A stretch of 35,129 bases of DNA from Clostridiaceae bacterium (GTDB lineage Bacteria > Bacillota > Clostridia > SK-Y3). The stretch covers positions 1 through 35,129 of the forward strand of contig JAAYHJ010000058.1 of NCBI GenBank assembly GCA_012735465.1, in the 5' to 3' direction. Positions 7,791 through 16,804 of this stretch are shown one piece after another; the first letter of the stretch is position 1; every line of letters begins with the position of its first letter. The position numbers and the translations under genes were made by a program. Under the pieces are notes generated by a model, which did not search any database, was not told where the DNA came from, and saw only the letters and a list, made by a program, of their open reading frames with translations.

Positions 7791-8710
7791 TCTCTAATCT
7801 TTTTAATTGCAAAGGATAGTATATCTTCCTCCTGGTAAAATAAATCCGGTTTAATACCTTTTCCATGGATATTTACACCCCTCGGAGTGTACCAGAGCAT
7901 GGTAGTTGCTTTTACGGCAAAACCCTTCTTAAGGGGCATGGTAAACTGGCCTATGCCTTTCCCGTAAGTTGTATCACCTATTAAAAGTACATTGTCAAGG
8001 TTATCCTTTAGCGCTGCAATAAAGTTTTCTGTTGCGCTGGCAGAATTATTGTTTTGAAGTATAATTATTTTTTCATATTTAAGTGCCTGATCCTTTTTTG
8101 ATTTATGTGTCCATTTAAAGGTACGCATGACATCTTCTGCAATAACACTGTCTTTAGGGAGAAATAACCCGGCAATATTTTTCATATCAAATATGTCCCC
8201 TCCCAGGTTATTTCTTAAATCTATTATCAGGTACGGGTATTTTTCTAGCTGATTAAGATTATCATTAACAAACTTACGCGTATATTTTGAAAAATTGGTA
8301 ATATGCAGATAAATGATGTCCTTATCCAATACCTTTATTTCCGATTGTTCCGCTTCCTCCTTTTCTTCCTTAAGATACTGCTGATATTGTTCCGGAATAT
8401 AAAGATAGGTGTACAGATCATTATTTTTTTCGCGGATACGTTGAGTTACAATGGATATTACAAGATCGTCAAAATACGAGAAATAATCACCTTCAACATC
8501 TCTTTTTAACTCTTCCTTGTAAAGTTGGTCCAGGGCTTCCGGATAAATGTAATGCTGTGTGATTAAATGTTTAAAGGCCAAATAATCAAAATTGAGATAG
8601 AGATAATAGGAGGCACCCAGTATCAGGATAATAAGAAGGAACAGCACAATACGAAATCTTCTTTTGTACATCTTTAATTTCTTTTCAATTGTAATATTTT
8701 TCTTTTTCAT
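7787..8710 (-). CDS. Membrane-anchored S41-family peptidase (C-terminal processing peptidase-like)
   Basis: Serine protease of the tail-specific (Prc/CtpA) superfamily, 307 residues. A basic N-terminus and one membrane span (about residues 21-40) place the catalytic domain outside the cell. LIIDLRNNLGG near 161-171 is the family core. The NNSASATEN motif gives the nucleophile Ser225, and TTYGKG gives the general base Lys251, with the spacing seen in Prc. No PDZ domain is visible between the anchor and the core. In its place is a glutamate- and lysine-rich linker, so substrate selection must differ from PDZ-containing CtpA. It is a single gene convergent with the ABC operon. The substrate is unknown. 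Confidence 0.85.
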   Translation of the reverse strand: MKKKNITIEKKLKMYKRRFRIVLFLLIILILGASYYLYLNFDYLAFKHLITQHYIYPEALDQLYKEELKRDVEGDYFSYFDDLVISIVTQRIREKNNDLYTYLYIPEQYQQYLKEEKEEAEQSEIKVLDKDIIYLHITNFSKYTRKFVNDNLNQLEKYPYLIIDLRNNLGGDIFDMKNIAGLFLPKDSVIAEDVMRTFKWTHKSKKDQALKYEKIIILQNNNSASATENFIAALKDNLDNVLLIGDTTYGKGIGQFTMPLKKGFAVKATTMLWYTPRGVNIHGKGIKPDLFYQEEDILSFAIKKIRE

Positions 8711-8896
8711 AGGATCTACTCCGGTATTTTATTTATATTTTTCATTTTAGAAAATATTATGCGACTATTCAAGCTATAGTAATATCGAATACCAAAAGAA
8801 TTATGGCAAATATTATTGAATAGTAACAAATTACTATGGATTTTCCAGGTAGAATATGTTATTATCTTATCGGATTTTGTCAAAGGAGGTCTAACT

Positions 8897-9088
8897 ATGT
8901 TTAGATATAAGGTTGATTTATATGCAGTTGACGAAAAAGGTAATACTATTATGGAGCCGCGGAGAGCAATGTGTTTTGCGTTTACCAGGAGTAAAGCCAT
9001 AGACAAATGTAAGAGGGCAATTTCCAATGCAAAGAAGGTCCGTTCAACGTATTTGCGCGTATTAAATGTTGAGAAATCAATATTTTAA
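8897..9088 (+). CDS. Small uncharacterised protein, 63 residues
   Basis: I do not recognise the family. The ATG at 8897 has a very good AAAGGAGGT site (8882-8890), which is why it is preferred to the longer open frame starting at 8816. The product is basic, with two cysteines, an N-terminal strand-like part (FRYKVDLYAVDEKGN) and a C-terminal lysine/arginine-rich part (SKAIDKCKRAISNAKK) predicted to be helical. There is no signal peptide or membrane span. It stands alone, upstream of a decayed ORF and divergent from the S41 peptidase gene. A nucleic-acid-binding role would only be a guess from the charge. Confidence 0.65.
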   Translation: MFRYKVDLYAVDEKGNTIMEPRRAMCFAFTRSKAIDKCKRAISNAKKVRSTYLRVLNVEKSIF

Positions 9089-9203
9089 AATAAATTATTT
9101 AAATTAAAATACATCGCTTTTTTGAATTCCCGTTCGAATACTATATTGCATTTGCAGAAAGCATGCATAATGCAATAGGTATCAGAGGGGAACAAAAAGG
9201 AAT

Positions 9204-9536
9204 ATTGATGAAATAAAGCTTCAGGATAATGTTTCCGTTGTGGTTGATGACAGGAACCGAGTACGGACGGTGTATGTGGACAGGGAACGGCAACAACAGG
9301 TATTGTACGAAGTTAAGGAGGTAATCACCGACATAACAAGTACATACATAAAAATAGATACAAAGGATGAGGAACAAAAATATTATTATGCCAGCATTTT
9401 TACGGTATATATTGACGGAGTTGAAGAAGATTATCATTCCCATGTGCAGCTTATACTGCCATGGGATTTTTTTTGTGTCTGTATCTTATTGCTTAACATA
9501 AACATATATTGGATTAGGAGGATAAATATGCATTGA
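9204..9536 (+). pseudogene. Decayed ORF resembling a surface-protein repeat fragment
   Basis: The frame is open from 9171 to the TGA at 9534-9536, but there is no proper start: the best-placed codon after an AAAAAGG site is ATT at 9204, and the first GTG is at 9240. The alternating beta pattern (DNVSVVVDDRNRVRTVYVD, then ITSTYIKIDTKDE, then TVYIDGVEED) resembles the repeating C-terminal modules of Clostridial surface proteins, though this is an impression and not a search result. An intrinsic terminator lies within the last third of the frame, so the hydrophobic tail is probably read-through of non-coding DNA. It is best seen as a remnant. Confidence 0.4.
9439..9474 (+). terminator. Intrinsic terminator inside the decayed ORF
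   Basis: CCCATG-T-GCAG at 9439-9449 pairs with CTGC-CATGGG at 9456-9465, with one bulged T and a six-base loop, and is followed by an A and eight Ts (9467-9474). This is one of the cleanest intrinsic terminators in the window. Confidence 0.75.
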
Positions 9537-9550
9537 AAGGTGTGATAAAA

Positions 9551-10831
9551 TTGATTATACATGTTGTAAAGCCCGGAGAAAGCATTTATGCGATTGCACG
9601 GCTCTATGGCGTGTCACCGAATAAGATTATTTCGGACAATGAACTGCAAAATCCCGACAGGCTGGTAGTTGGCCAAACCATAGTTGTTTTGGAAGGTACC
9701 CAACCTCACCGTGTTGCACCGGGACAATCCTTATACATCATTGCACGAAATTATGGGGTAACGGTTGAAGATATTTTGGAAGCAAACCCTCAGATTACAA
9801 ATCCTTCCCTGATATATCCCGGACAAATTATAATGATACCTCCAAGAACCAGAAAGCTTGGTACCATTGATGTAAATGGATATGCATTTCCTGGTATTAA
9901 CAGGGATGTTTTAAGAAAAACCCTTCCTCATCTGACTTATTTAAGTATCTTTAGCTATGAAGTTAACACGGACGGAAGCTTAAGGACAATAAATGATACT
10001 CCTTTAATTGAAGCTGCCCGACAAGCCAGGGTTGCTCCATTGATGGTAATTACCAACTTAAGGGAAGGAGGGGGTTTTAGCAGCGACGTTGCCCGGACCA
10101 TATTAACTAATGCGGAGGTACAAAATAATTTAGTTAATAATGTTGTCCGAACCCTTAGGGAAAAGAACTACTATGGATTGGATATTGATTTTGAGTATAT
10201 ATATCCTGAAAACCGGGAGGACTACAATAATTTTGTAAGGCGGATGGCGCAGACATTAAGACCTTTAGGATATACAATTACGACCGCACTGGCTCCTAAA
10301 ATTGCGGCAGACCAGCCGGGATTGCTGTATGAAGCCCACGACTATCCTGTTCATGGGGCTTTGGTGGACCATGTTATTTTAATGACCTATGAATGGGGTT
10401 ACACGGCCGGGCCGCCCCTTCCGGTAGCGCCTATTAATGAAGTAAGGCGTGTGCTAAATTATGCGGTTACTGCAATACCAAGATCTAAAATTTTAATGGG
10501 CATACCGAATTATGGTTACGTTTGGGCACTACCTTATACTCCTGGTTCACGGGCAACAACTTTATCCAATGTGGGAGCCGTGGACCTGGCGGCAAGGATG
10601 AGAGCAGCCATACAATATGACCAAAGGGCCGAATCCCCTTTTTTCACCTATTATGACAGCAGCGGCAGGCAACATATTGCATGGTTTGAGGATGCACGAA
10701 GCGTCCAGGCAAAGCTGCGCCTGGTAAATGAGTATAAACTTGGAGGTGTAAGTTACTGGACAATAGGAAGGTATTTCCCGCAATTATGGCTGGTCCAGGA
10801 TGCATTGTATGATGTAAGAAAAGTAATTTAA
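9551..10831 (+). CDS. LysM-LysM-GH18 protein (spore cortex-lytic, YaaH/SleL type)
   Basis: Likely N-acetylglucosaminidase acting on spore cortex or cell-wall peptidoglycan. Two LysM peptidoglycan-binding domains (about residues 2-46 and 52-97) precede a GH18 barrel (about 105-425). The catalytic motif GLDIDFEY is present with its acid/base Glu encoded near 10193. This domain order and length (426 residues) match the Bacillus YaaH/SleL family. The start is uncertain. TTG 9551, with AAAGGTG at 9537-9543, gives the family N-terminus IIHVVKPGES. TTG 9533, after AGGAGG 9516-9521, would add six residues. The same AGGAGG is better spaced for ATG 9528, which opens only a two-codon ORF (ATG CAT TGA). 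There is no signal peptide, as usual for this family. Confidence 0.9.
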   Translation: MIIHVVKPGESIYAIARLYGVSPNKIISDNELQNPDRLVVGQTIVVLEGTQPHRVAPGQSLYIIARNYGVTVEDILEANPQITNPSLIYPGQIIMIPPRTRKLGTIDVNGYAFPGINRDVLRKTLPHLTYLSIFSYEVNTDGSLRTINDTPLIEAARQARVAPLMVITNLREGGGFSSDVARTILTNAEVQNNLVNNVVRTLREKNYYGLDIDFEYIYPENREDYNNFVRRMAQTLRPLGYTITTALAPKIAADQPGLLYEAHDYPVHGALVDHVILMTYEWGYTAGPPLPVAPINEVRRVLNYAVTAIPRSKILMGIPNYGYVWALPYTPGSRATTLSNVGAVDLAARMRAAIQYDQRAESPFFTYYDSSGRQHIAWFEDARSVQAKLRLVNEYKLGGVSYWTIGRYFPQLWLVQDALYDVRKVI

Positions 10832-10845
10832 AAAATAAAGCAATA

Positions 10846-10877
10846 AGGGCATTACGTTATAATGAATGCCCTTTTTG
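10846..10877 (+). terminator. Terminator after the LysM-GH18 gene
   Basis: AGGGCATT at 10846-10853 pairs with AATGCCCT at 10865-10872, followed by a run of five Ts starting at 10872. Confidence 0.75.
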
Positions 10878-10935
10878 TTAGTTAAGAGTGTTCTTTAAAA
10901 TCTTTATGGAAAATATGGAATTAAAATAAGTATAG

Positions 10936-10944
10936 TGGTATAAT
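10936..10944 (+). promoter_or_regulatory. asnS promoter, extended -10
   Basis: TGGTATAAT gives a perfect TATAAT (10939-10944) with the TG of an extended -10 element. The -35 region is poor (TGGAAT about 17 bases upstream), which an extended -10 can offset. It lies about 95 bases before asnS. The leader shows no T-box consensus. Confidence 0.6.
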
Positions 10945-11037
10945 AAGGTTCAATAAATACATGGATTTTCAACTTGAATTTTTGGAATAATAGCATAAAA
11001 TACGTAGTAGAAAGTTTACACAAGAGGAGGCAGATTA

Positions 11038-12438
11038 ATGACTATTGTTAAAAAGACCATTAAGCAGTTATACCGTGAAACAAAAGATGCTTTAAATACC
11101 ACCGTACAGGTTTCGGGTTGGATACGCACAATAAGAAATTCAAAATCCTTTTCTTTTGTTGAATTAAACGATGGAAGTTTCTTTAAAAACCTGCAAGTCG
11201 TACTTGAGGAAAATAATTTGCCGAACTATAAAGAGGTCTCCAAATTAAATGTGGGTTCTGCAATTACGGTTCAGGGGGAATTGGTTGAAACTCCAAATGC
11301 TAAACAGCCTTTTGAGCTCAAAGCAGTAAATGTTATTATAGAAGGCAGGTCCCTGCCGGAATATCCGCTTCAAAAGAAGAGGCATACTTTCGAGTATTTA
11401 AGGACCATTGCTCATCTGAGACCCAGGACAAACACTTTTTCTGCGGTGTTTAGGGTCCGGTCGTTGCTTGCCTATGCTATTCATAAATTCTTTCAGGAGA
11501 GAGGCTTTGTATATGTGCACACCCCAATTATAACCGGCAGCGATGCGGAAGGCGCCGGTGAGATGTTCCGGGTTTCAACGCTGGATTTGGATGCTTTGCC
11601 GAGGAATGATAAGGGAGAAATTGATTTCTCAAAGGATTTTTTTGGAAGGGAAACCAATTTAACTGTAAGCGGGCAACTGGAAGTTGAGGCTTACTGTATG
11701 GCTTTCAGAAATGTTTATACCTTTGGACCTACTTTTAGAGCTGAAAATTCCAATACTGCCAGACATGCAGCAGAATTTTGGATGATTGAACCTGAAATTG
11801 CATTTGCAGATTTAAAGGATGATATGACTCTGGCAGAAGAAATGATGAAATACATAATTAATTATGTGATGGAAAATGCACCGGAGGAGATGGAGTTTTT
11901 CAATAATTTCATAGATAATTCGCTACTTAAGCGTTTGAACAATGTTGCTGAGTCAGATTTTGCCCACATTACCTATACGGAGGCGATAGAATACCTAAAG
12001 AAAAATGAAGAAAATTTTGAGTATCCTGTAAAATGGGGCTGCGATCTTCAAACAGAGCACGAAAGATATCTAACGGAGCAGGTTTTCAAAAAGCCGGTAT
12101 TTGTTACCGATTACCCAAAGGATATCAAAGCCTTTTACATGCGATTAAATGATGATAATAAAACGGTTGCAGCGATGGATTTGCTTGTTCCCGGTGTAGG
12201 AGAAATTATAGGAGGAAGCCAGAGAGAAGAAAGATTGGATTATTTGGAAAGAAGAATGGATGAGCTGGGCCTTAAAAAGGAAGATTATTGGTGGTACCTG
12301 GACCTGAGGCGTTTTGGAGGCGTAAAACATGCGGGATTTGGACTTGGCTTTGAAAGGGCAATCATGTACATTACGGGAATGACAAATATTCGCGACGTGA
12401 TTCCTTTCCCAAGGACGACAAAGTCGGCAGAATTCTGA
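11038..12438 (+). CDS. asnS: Asparaginyl-tRNA synthetase
   Basis: Class IIb synthetase that charges tRNA-Asn, 466 residues, normal for bacterial AsnRS. The N-terminal OB-fold anticodon domain spans about residues 15-115. The AsnRS-type segment [19 protein letters not shown] follows motif 1. Motif 2 is [20 protein letters not shown] and motif 3 is [20 protein letters not shown]. The AENSNT and GAGEMF features separate it from AspRS. The ATG has a GAGGAGG site upstream. The gene is monocistronic, between its own promoter and a weak hairpin. Confidence 0.97.
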   Translation: MTIVKKTIKQLYRETKDALNTTVQVSGWIRTIRNSKSFSFVELNDGSFFKNLQVVLEENNLPNYKEVSKLNVGSAITVQGELVETPNAKQPFELKAVNVIIEGRSLPEYPLQKKRHTFEYLRTIAHLRPRTNTFSAVFRVRSLLAYAIHKFFQERGFVYVHTPIITGSDAEGAGEMFRVSTLDLDALPRNDKGEIDFSKDFFGRETNLTVSGQLEVEAYCMAFRNVYTFGPTFRAENSNTARHAAEFWMIEPEIAFADLKDDMTLAEEMMKYIINYVMENAPEEMEFFNNFIDNSLLKRLNNVAESDFAHITYTEAIEYLKKNEENFEYPVKWGCDLQTEHERYLTEQVFKKPVFVTDYPKDIKAFYMRLNDDNKTVAAMDLLVPGVGEIIGGSQREERLDYLERRMDELGLKKEDYWWYLDLRRFGGVKHAGFGLGFERAIMYITGMTNIRDVIPFPRTTKSAEF

Positions 12439-12456
12439 TTAATTATCCGTTTCAGC

Positions 12457-12479
12457 GAGGCAAGAGATATTCTTGCCTC
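12457..12479 (+). terminator. Probable weak terminator after asnS
   Basis: GAGGCAAGA at 12457-12465 pairs perfectly with TCTTGCCTC at 12471-12479 around GATAT. The T-run comes late (about 18 bases downstream), so efficiency is doubtful. Confidence 0.5.
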
Positions 12480-12576
12480 CATTAATATAAAAAATCTTTT
12501 TATACTAAAAAACAAGTATTCTATTGTTTGGTTATTGTAAGATAGATACATCTGGGCGTATTATAGGGGGATGCAG

Positions 12577-12831
12577 ATGGGGTGGTATGAAGGTATTTTT
12601 GTAAAAAGAAATAAATACTATATTTTGCTCATCGTAAATGTTCTTTGTTCATGCCTATTATTTAAGTTTGCATATTTGTTTCAGCATAAGTTTAATCAGT
12701 TGGTGGGTATTGCATCTTTTTTAACATGGCATAGCATTTTTGAAATATTCAGTGTTGTGGTATCCTTTGCTGTTTTTTTGTATGCTATTACACCTATTAT
12801 CAGACCAAAAGCCTCAGGTCTGTGTTTTTAG
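12577..12831 (+). CDS. MASE3-like membrane sensor part of a PP2C phosphatase (frame broken)
   Basis: N-terminal piece of a membrane signalling protein, with two to three hydrophobic segments. WHSIFEIFSVVVSFAVFLYA matches the second-helix pattern of MASE3-type sensor domains. ATG 12577 is preferred to 12571 because GGGGG at 12566-12570 is then correctly spaced. The frame ends at TAG 12829-12831 straight after a T5 run (12825-12829). The remaining MASE3 helices and the phosphatase domain follow in the -1 frame. Adding one T gives SGLCFLGSVFLAVG, a smooth join. The original protein would be about 560 residues. Confidence 0.65.
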   Translation: MGWYEGIFVKRNKYYILLIVNVLCSCLLFKFAYLFQHKFNQLVGIASFLTWHSIFEIFSVVVSFAVFLYAITPIIRPKASGLCF

Positions 12832-14252
12832 GCAGTGTTTTTTTGGCAGTAGGTATTATTGACCTTTTTCATGTATTATCTTATAAGGGTATGCCGGATT
12901 TTCTAATTTCAAATCAAGGTGCCAATAGGGCAACCACGTTTTGGATTATTTCCGGCTTGCTTATTGGACTTGGTTTTTTTATATCCGGCTTCATTCGCCA
13001 GGATAAAAAGAAATTGATTCCCAGGAGCTTTTTTTCAATCATACCTATAGCAATTGGTATTATCTCGTTGATAATAGCAACTTATTACCCCATGATGTTT
13101 CCGCCTATGTACATTGAAGGTGAAGGCCTGACGGATATAAAGGTAAACCTGGAATATTTTATAATTATCCTGCTATTTGCATCAATTATAAAATACTACC
13201 ATGAGTATAGAAAAACAAAAGATAATCTGGTTGCCCTTTTAATAAATGCTTTTATTTTAAGGATTTTTTCCGAGTTGGCTTTTACCTTGTACGACAGCGT
13301 TTATGATATTTATAACTACCTGGGGCATGTATATAAGGCAGTTTTTACATTTGTTATTTTTAGGGTGATCTTTATTTATAACGTACAAAAACCCTATGTG
13401 GAGCTTTCCAATGCACAGGTTGAGTTAAAAAGATATATAGAAAATTTGGACTGGCTTGTAGAGCAGCGGACAAGGGAATTAAACCTGATCAACCAAAAAC
13501 TAATGGATGACCTGGAGTATGCACGGGACATACAATTGGCTTTACTTCCCACCAGTTTTCCCATTATGCCTGAAGTTTCCTTTGATGCACGGTATTTCCC
13601 AGCTGAAAGGATAGGCGGTGATTTTTATAATATTTTCAGGATTGATGAAGAACACATTGGCATGTATATAGGAGATGTTTCAGGTCACGGTGTTCCTGCC
13701 GCTATGCTAACCGTTTTTTTAAATCAGAATATACATCCCACCAGAGAACTGGTTAAAGGCAAAATAGAAATTATTTCGCCCTCGGAAGTGCTTACCAATG
13801 TATATGATTCTTTCAATAAGACAAACTTTAAAGATGATGTGTATGTGGTGATGTTGTATGCTGTCTACAATATAAGGACTAAAATTTTTACCTATTCTTC
13901 TGCAGGGTTGAATGTAGCGCCTCTTCTATTTAGAAATTTTGGGGGAATAGATGAGCTTAAAATATCGGGTTTCCCCATTTGCAAGTTTATAGAATATTAT
14001 ACACCGGGTTATGAGAATCAATCGATAAAACTTAATTCCGGTGATGAAATCCTTTTTTATACCGATGGTTTAACCGAGGCAAAAAACCAGCATGGGGAAA
14101 GGTTTTCTTTGGACAATATTCAGTTAATATATAGTAAGTATGGACATACGATTGGTATGCCGTCAAAAATGCTTATTGAAGAAATTTTAAGGTTCACGGA
14201 TGGATGTAAATTTGATGATGATATAACATTTTTTTTAATGCATGTAAACTAA
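12822..14252 (+). CDS. PP2C/SpoIIE-type serine phosphatase with MASE3-like membrane domain
   Basis: Main part of the split signalling gene. The first 190 residues hold five or six membrane helices, including IIDLFHVLSYKGMPDF, a MASE3-like segment. A coiled coil (about residues 195-235) leads into a SpoIIE/RsbU-type PP2C domain (about 245-475). Metal-binding aspartates lie in IGGDFYNIF and GDVSGHGVPAAML, with further acidic motifs in FYTDGLTEA and CKFDDDITFF. Such enzymes dephosphorylate anti-sigma-factor antagonists, so this one probably links a membrane signal to a partner-switching pathway. No antagonist gene is adjacent. The GTG at 12822 is only the first possible start in this frame and has no convincing ribosome site, so normal expression needs the upstream part. 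Confidence 0.8.
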   Translation: MFLGSVFLAVGIIDLFHVLSYKGMPDFLISNQGANRATTFWIISGLLIGLGFFISGFIRQDKKKLIPRSFFSIIPIAIGIISLIIATYYPMMFPPMYIEGEGLTDIKVNLEYFIIILLFASIIKYYHEYRKTKDNLVALLINAFILRIFSELAFTLYDSVYDIYNYLGHVYKAVFTFVIFRVIFIYNVQKPYVELSNAQVELKRYIENLDWLVEQRTRELNLINQKLMDDLEYARDIQLALLPTSFPIMPEVSFDARYFPAERIGGDFYNIFRIDEEHIGMYIGDVSGHGVPAAMLTVFLNQNIHPTRELVKGKIEIISPSEVLTNVYDSFNKTNFKDDVYVVMLYAVYNIRTKIFTYSSAGLNVAPLLFRNFGGIDELKISGFPICKFIEYYTPGYENQSIKLNSGDEILFYTDGLTEAKNQHGERFSLDNIQLIYSKYGHTIGMPSKMLIEEILRFTDGCKFDDDITFFLMHVN

Positions 14253-14284
14253 AAGGCAGGTATTTTAGAAAAGGGGTGCGGTAA

Positions 14285-15421
14285 ATGAGAGTGTTGTTCT
14301 TATCTGTAACAGCGGGGCAAGGACATCATTCTGCTGCAAAGGCAGTGATGGATTACCTTAAGAAGAAAAATGTCGAATGTGCGATGCTTGATACCTATGA
14401 GTATATTAATCCGATTTTAAGCGAATCCATAGCACGAGGGTATTTAATTTCTACCAAGTTCACACCTGTGGTGTATGGTAGGTTATATCGTATGGCGGAA
14501 AAAAAGGAAAAAAATGATTCGTCATTTTCTATTTCCAAGATAACAAATTCAGTTTTATCAAAGAAGCTGGTAACATTTATACGTGAATATGACCCCGATG
14601 TAATTGTATGCACTCATATTTTTTCCGCTCAGATTATAACCCATATGAAAAATAAAATTACGTTAGGTTATACGATTGGTATTATTACTGATTTTACTAT
14701 TCATCCTTTCTGGCAGGATACGGACCTTGATTATTATATTACTGCCAGCGAACTGTTGAACCATCAGGCTTGCCGCAAGGGTATACCCCTTGAAAAGATT
14801 AAACCCCTGGGGATTCCAATAGATATGAAATTTGCATCCAAGATGAGCAAAGAAGAGGCCAGAAAGCTGTTAGGGATAAAAGATAAATATACCGTATTTG
14901 TGATGAGCGGAAGTATGGGCTATGGAAATGTCCTGAAGGTAATAAAACAACTGGACAGGATGGACATGGATTTTCAAATTATTTCCGTGTGTGGAAATAA
15001 CAAATCCCTTAAGCGCAAAATAGATGCCCTGGAAACACAAAAGGAAATACATAATTTTGGATTTGTCGATAATGTGGATGTTATGATGGATGCTGCTGAC
15101 TGTATTGTAACCAAGCCGGGGGGATTAACGGTGTCCGAAAGCCTGGCAAAAGGGATTCCCATGATTTTAATCAACCCCATTCCCGGGCAGGAAGACCGCA
15201 ATGTGGAATTTTTGCTCAATAACGGAATGGCAATGAAAACCACATCTACGTATCCAATTGATGAAGCTATATTTCAACTGATGACTAATCATCAGAGGAG
15301 GGAAAATCTAATAGAAATGGGCAGGGTTGTTGGAAGGCCAAACGCTTCTAAGGATCTGGGAGACTTTATCATAGATATTGCATCTAAAAAAGAAAATAAT
15401 AAAGAGAATAATAATGAATAA
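14285..15421 (+). CDS. UgtP/MGDG-synthase-like glycosyltransferase
   Basis: GT28-family glycosyltransferase, 378 residues. The N-terminal MGDG-synthase domain starts with FLSVTAGQGHHSAA, a hallmark of diacylglycerol glycosyltransferases, and the C-terminal domain contains the donor-binding segment TKPGGLTVSESLAKG and then IPGQEDRN. The family transfers sugar from UDP-sugar to diacylglycerol (glycolipid, lipoteichoic acid anchor) or, as MurG, to lipid I. The GHHSAA start favours the UgtP/MGDG side. It has no transmembrane helix and would be membrane-peripheral. The ATG has AAAAGGGGTGCGG upstream, 32 bases after the phosphatase gene, with the CCA enzyme 20 bases downstream, so all three may be co-transcribed. 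Confidence 0.87.
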   Translation: MRVLFLSVTAGQGHHSAAKAVMDYLKKKNVECAMLDTYEYINPILSESIARGYLISTKFTPVVYGRLYRMAEKKEKNDSSFSISKITNSVLSKKLVTFIREYDPDVIVCTHIFSAQIITHMKNKITLGYTIGIITDFTIHPFWQDTDLDYYITASELLNHQACRKGIPLEKIKPLGIPIDMKFASKMSKEEARKLLGIKDKYTVFVMSGSMGYGNVLKVIKQLDRMDMDFQIISVCGNNKSLKRKIDALETQKEIHNFGFVDNVDVMMDAADCIVTKPGGLTVSESLAKGIPMILINPIPGQEDRNVEFLLNNGMAMKTTSTYPIDEAIFQLMTNHQRRENLIEMGRVVGRPNASKDLGDFIIDIASKKENNKENNNE

Positions 15422-15441
15422 ACATTGGGAGCAGAATCGGT

Positions 15442-16779
15442 ATGAAGTATTTTAAAATAAATATACCAGAATATGTGCAACTGATTATCAATAAATTAAA
15501 TGAAAACGGGTATGAAGCCTATGTGGTTGGGGGATGTGTCAGAGATTCTATACTGCAAAAAATTCCAATGGATTGGGATATAACAACATCTGCTGAACCC
15601 TGCCAGGTTAAACATTTGTTTTCCCAAACCTATGATACCGGGATTATGCATGGTACAGTTACAGTATTGATGGATGGTAAGGCATGTGAGGTGACCACTT
15701 TTCGTGTGGATGGCGCATACCAGAAGCATAGGAAGCCTGCTCAGGTTTCCTTTACCGATAATATCATAGAGGACCTTAAAAGAAGGGACTTTACGATGAA
15801 TGCAATTGCCTATCATCCGGATATAGGTTTTGTGGACCCTTTTAATGGTAATGCTGATATTGAAAATAAGATTATCCGTTGCGTGGGAACTGCTGCGGAC
15901 CGATTCGAGGAAGATGCTCTGCGTATGTTGCGGGCAGTTCGGTTTGCGTGCCAGCTGGATTTTGATATTGAGCCCGATACCTATAATGCCATATGCAATA
16001 AAGCCAGGCTAATTGCTGCCGTAAGCAAGGAAAGAATCAGGGAAGAACTGAACAAGATTCTTTTATCGGATAAACCGGAAAAACTGATTTATTTGAGTGA
16101 AACGGGTCTTATGCCCCATATAATGGAGGAACTGGAAGCTTGCTTCCGCACTCAGCAGAATCATCCGTATCATGCCTATTCGGTTGGAATGCATACGATA
16201 AAGGCGATAGAAAGTGCCGAAAAGGATATTGTACTGAGGTGGGCGATGCTGCTGCATGATATAGGCAAGCCCCTTTGCAGGACAACGGATGATAAGGGAA
16301 TAGACCATTTTTATGGTCATGGGGAGAAAAGCGTGGAGATTGCGTATAAAATACTGAAACGTTTTAAGTTTGATAACAAAACCATATCAAGAATCATAAG
16401 GCTTATAAAATGGCATGACCGCCCCATAGAAGCCCATCCCAGGGCCGTCAGGAAAGCGGTTGTTACAGTGGGAGAAGATATTTTCCTGGATTTACTGAAG
16501 GTCAAGGAAGCGGATATAAAGGCACAAAATGCTTCTTTTATGAATGAACGAATGAAAAGGCTTGCCCAGATAAGGGAAATATATTTTGATATAAAGGAAT
16601 CTGGGCAATGTCTTTCAATTAAAGATCTTGCGGTAAACGGCAGGGATTTGATTTTGCTTGGCATTCCGGAAGGTGAAAGGATTGGAATGGTCCTTCATAA
16701 GCTTCTGGATACTGTCATAGAAAACCCTAAAATGAACACTAAAGAAATACTGCTTGACATAGCAAAAAAGTACGTATGA
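15442..16779 (+). CDS. cca: CCA tRNA nucleotidyltransferase
   Basis: Adds or repairs the 3' CCA of tRNAs. It is 445 residues, class II polymerase-beta superfamily. The G-G-x-V-R-D motif (VVGGCVRDSIL) is followed by the metal-binding DWD in MDWDITTSAEP. RRDFTMNAIAYHP gives the RRDxxxN nucleotide motif, and EEDALRMLRAVRFACQL is the next conserved block. An HD domain with LLHDIGKP follows near residue 275, typical of Clostridial CCA/polyA polymerase-type proteins. Whether it adds all of CCA or only some bases is not visible from the motifs alone. It ends 25 bases from azlD, which runs toward it. Confidence 0.93.
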   Translation: MKYFKINIPEYVQLIINKLNENGYEAYVVGGCVRDSILQKIPMDWDITTSAEPCQVKHLFSQTYDTGIMHGTVTVLMDGKACEVTTFRVDGAYQKHRKPAQVSFTDNIIEDLKRRDFTMNAIAYHPDIGFVDPFNGNADIENKIIRCVGTAADRFEEDALRMLRAVRFACQLDFDIEPDTYNAICNKARLIAAVSKERIREELNKILLSDKPEKLIYLSETGLMPHIMEELEACFRTQQNHPYHAYSVGMHTIKAIESAEKDIVLRWAMLLHDIGKPLCRTTDDKGIDHFYGHGEKSVEIAYKILKRFKFDNKTISRIIRLIKWHDRPIEAHPRAVRKAVVTVGEDIFLDLLKVKEADIKAQNASFMNERMKRLAQIREIYFDIKESGQCLSIKDLAVNGRDLILLGIPEGERIGMVLHKLLDTVIENPKMNTKEILLDIAKKYV

Positions 16780-16804
16780 GGATGGTTATCAAGGATGCAT
16801 AAGG

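Noticed and set aside
7787-8710. Plus-strand frame at 8303-8509 as a gene
   Set aside because: It lies antisense within the S41 peptidase gene and has low-complexity composition.
10562-10783. Minus-strand frame in the GH18 gene
   Set aside because: Shadow of the catalytic barrel coding sequence; no start signals.
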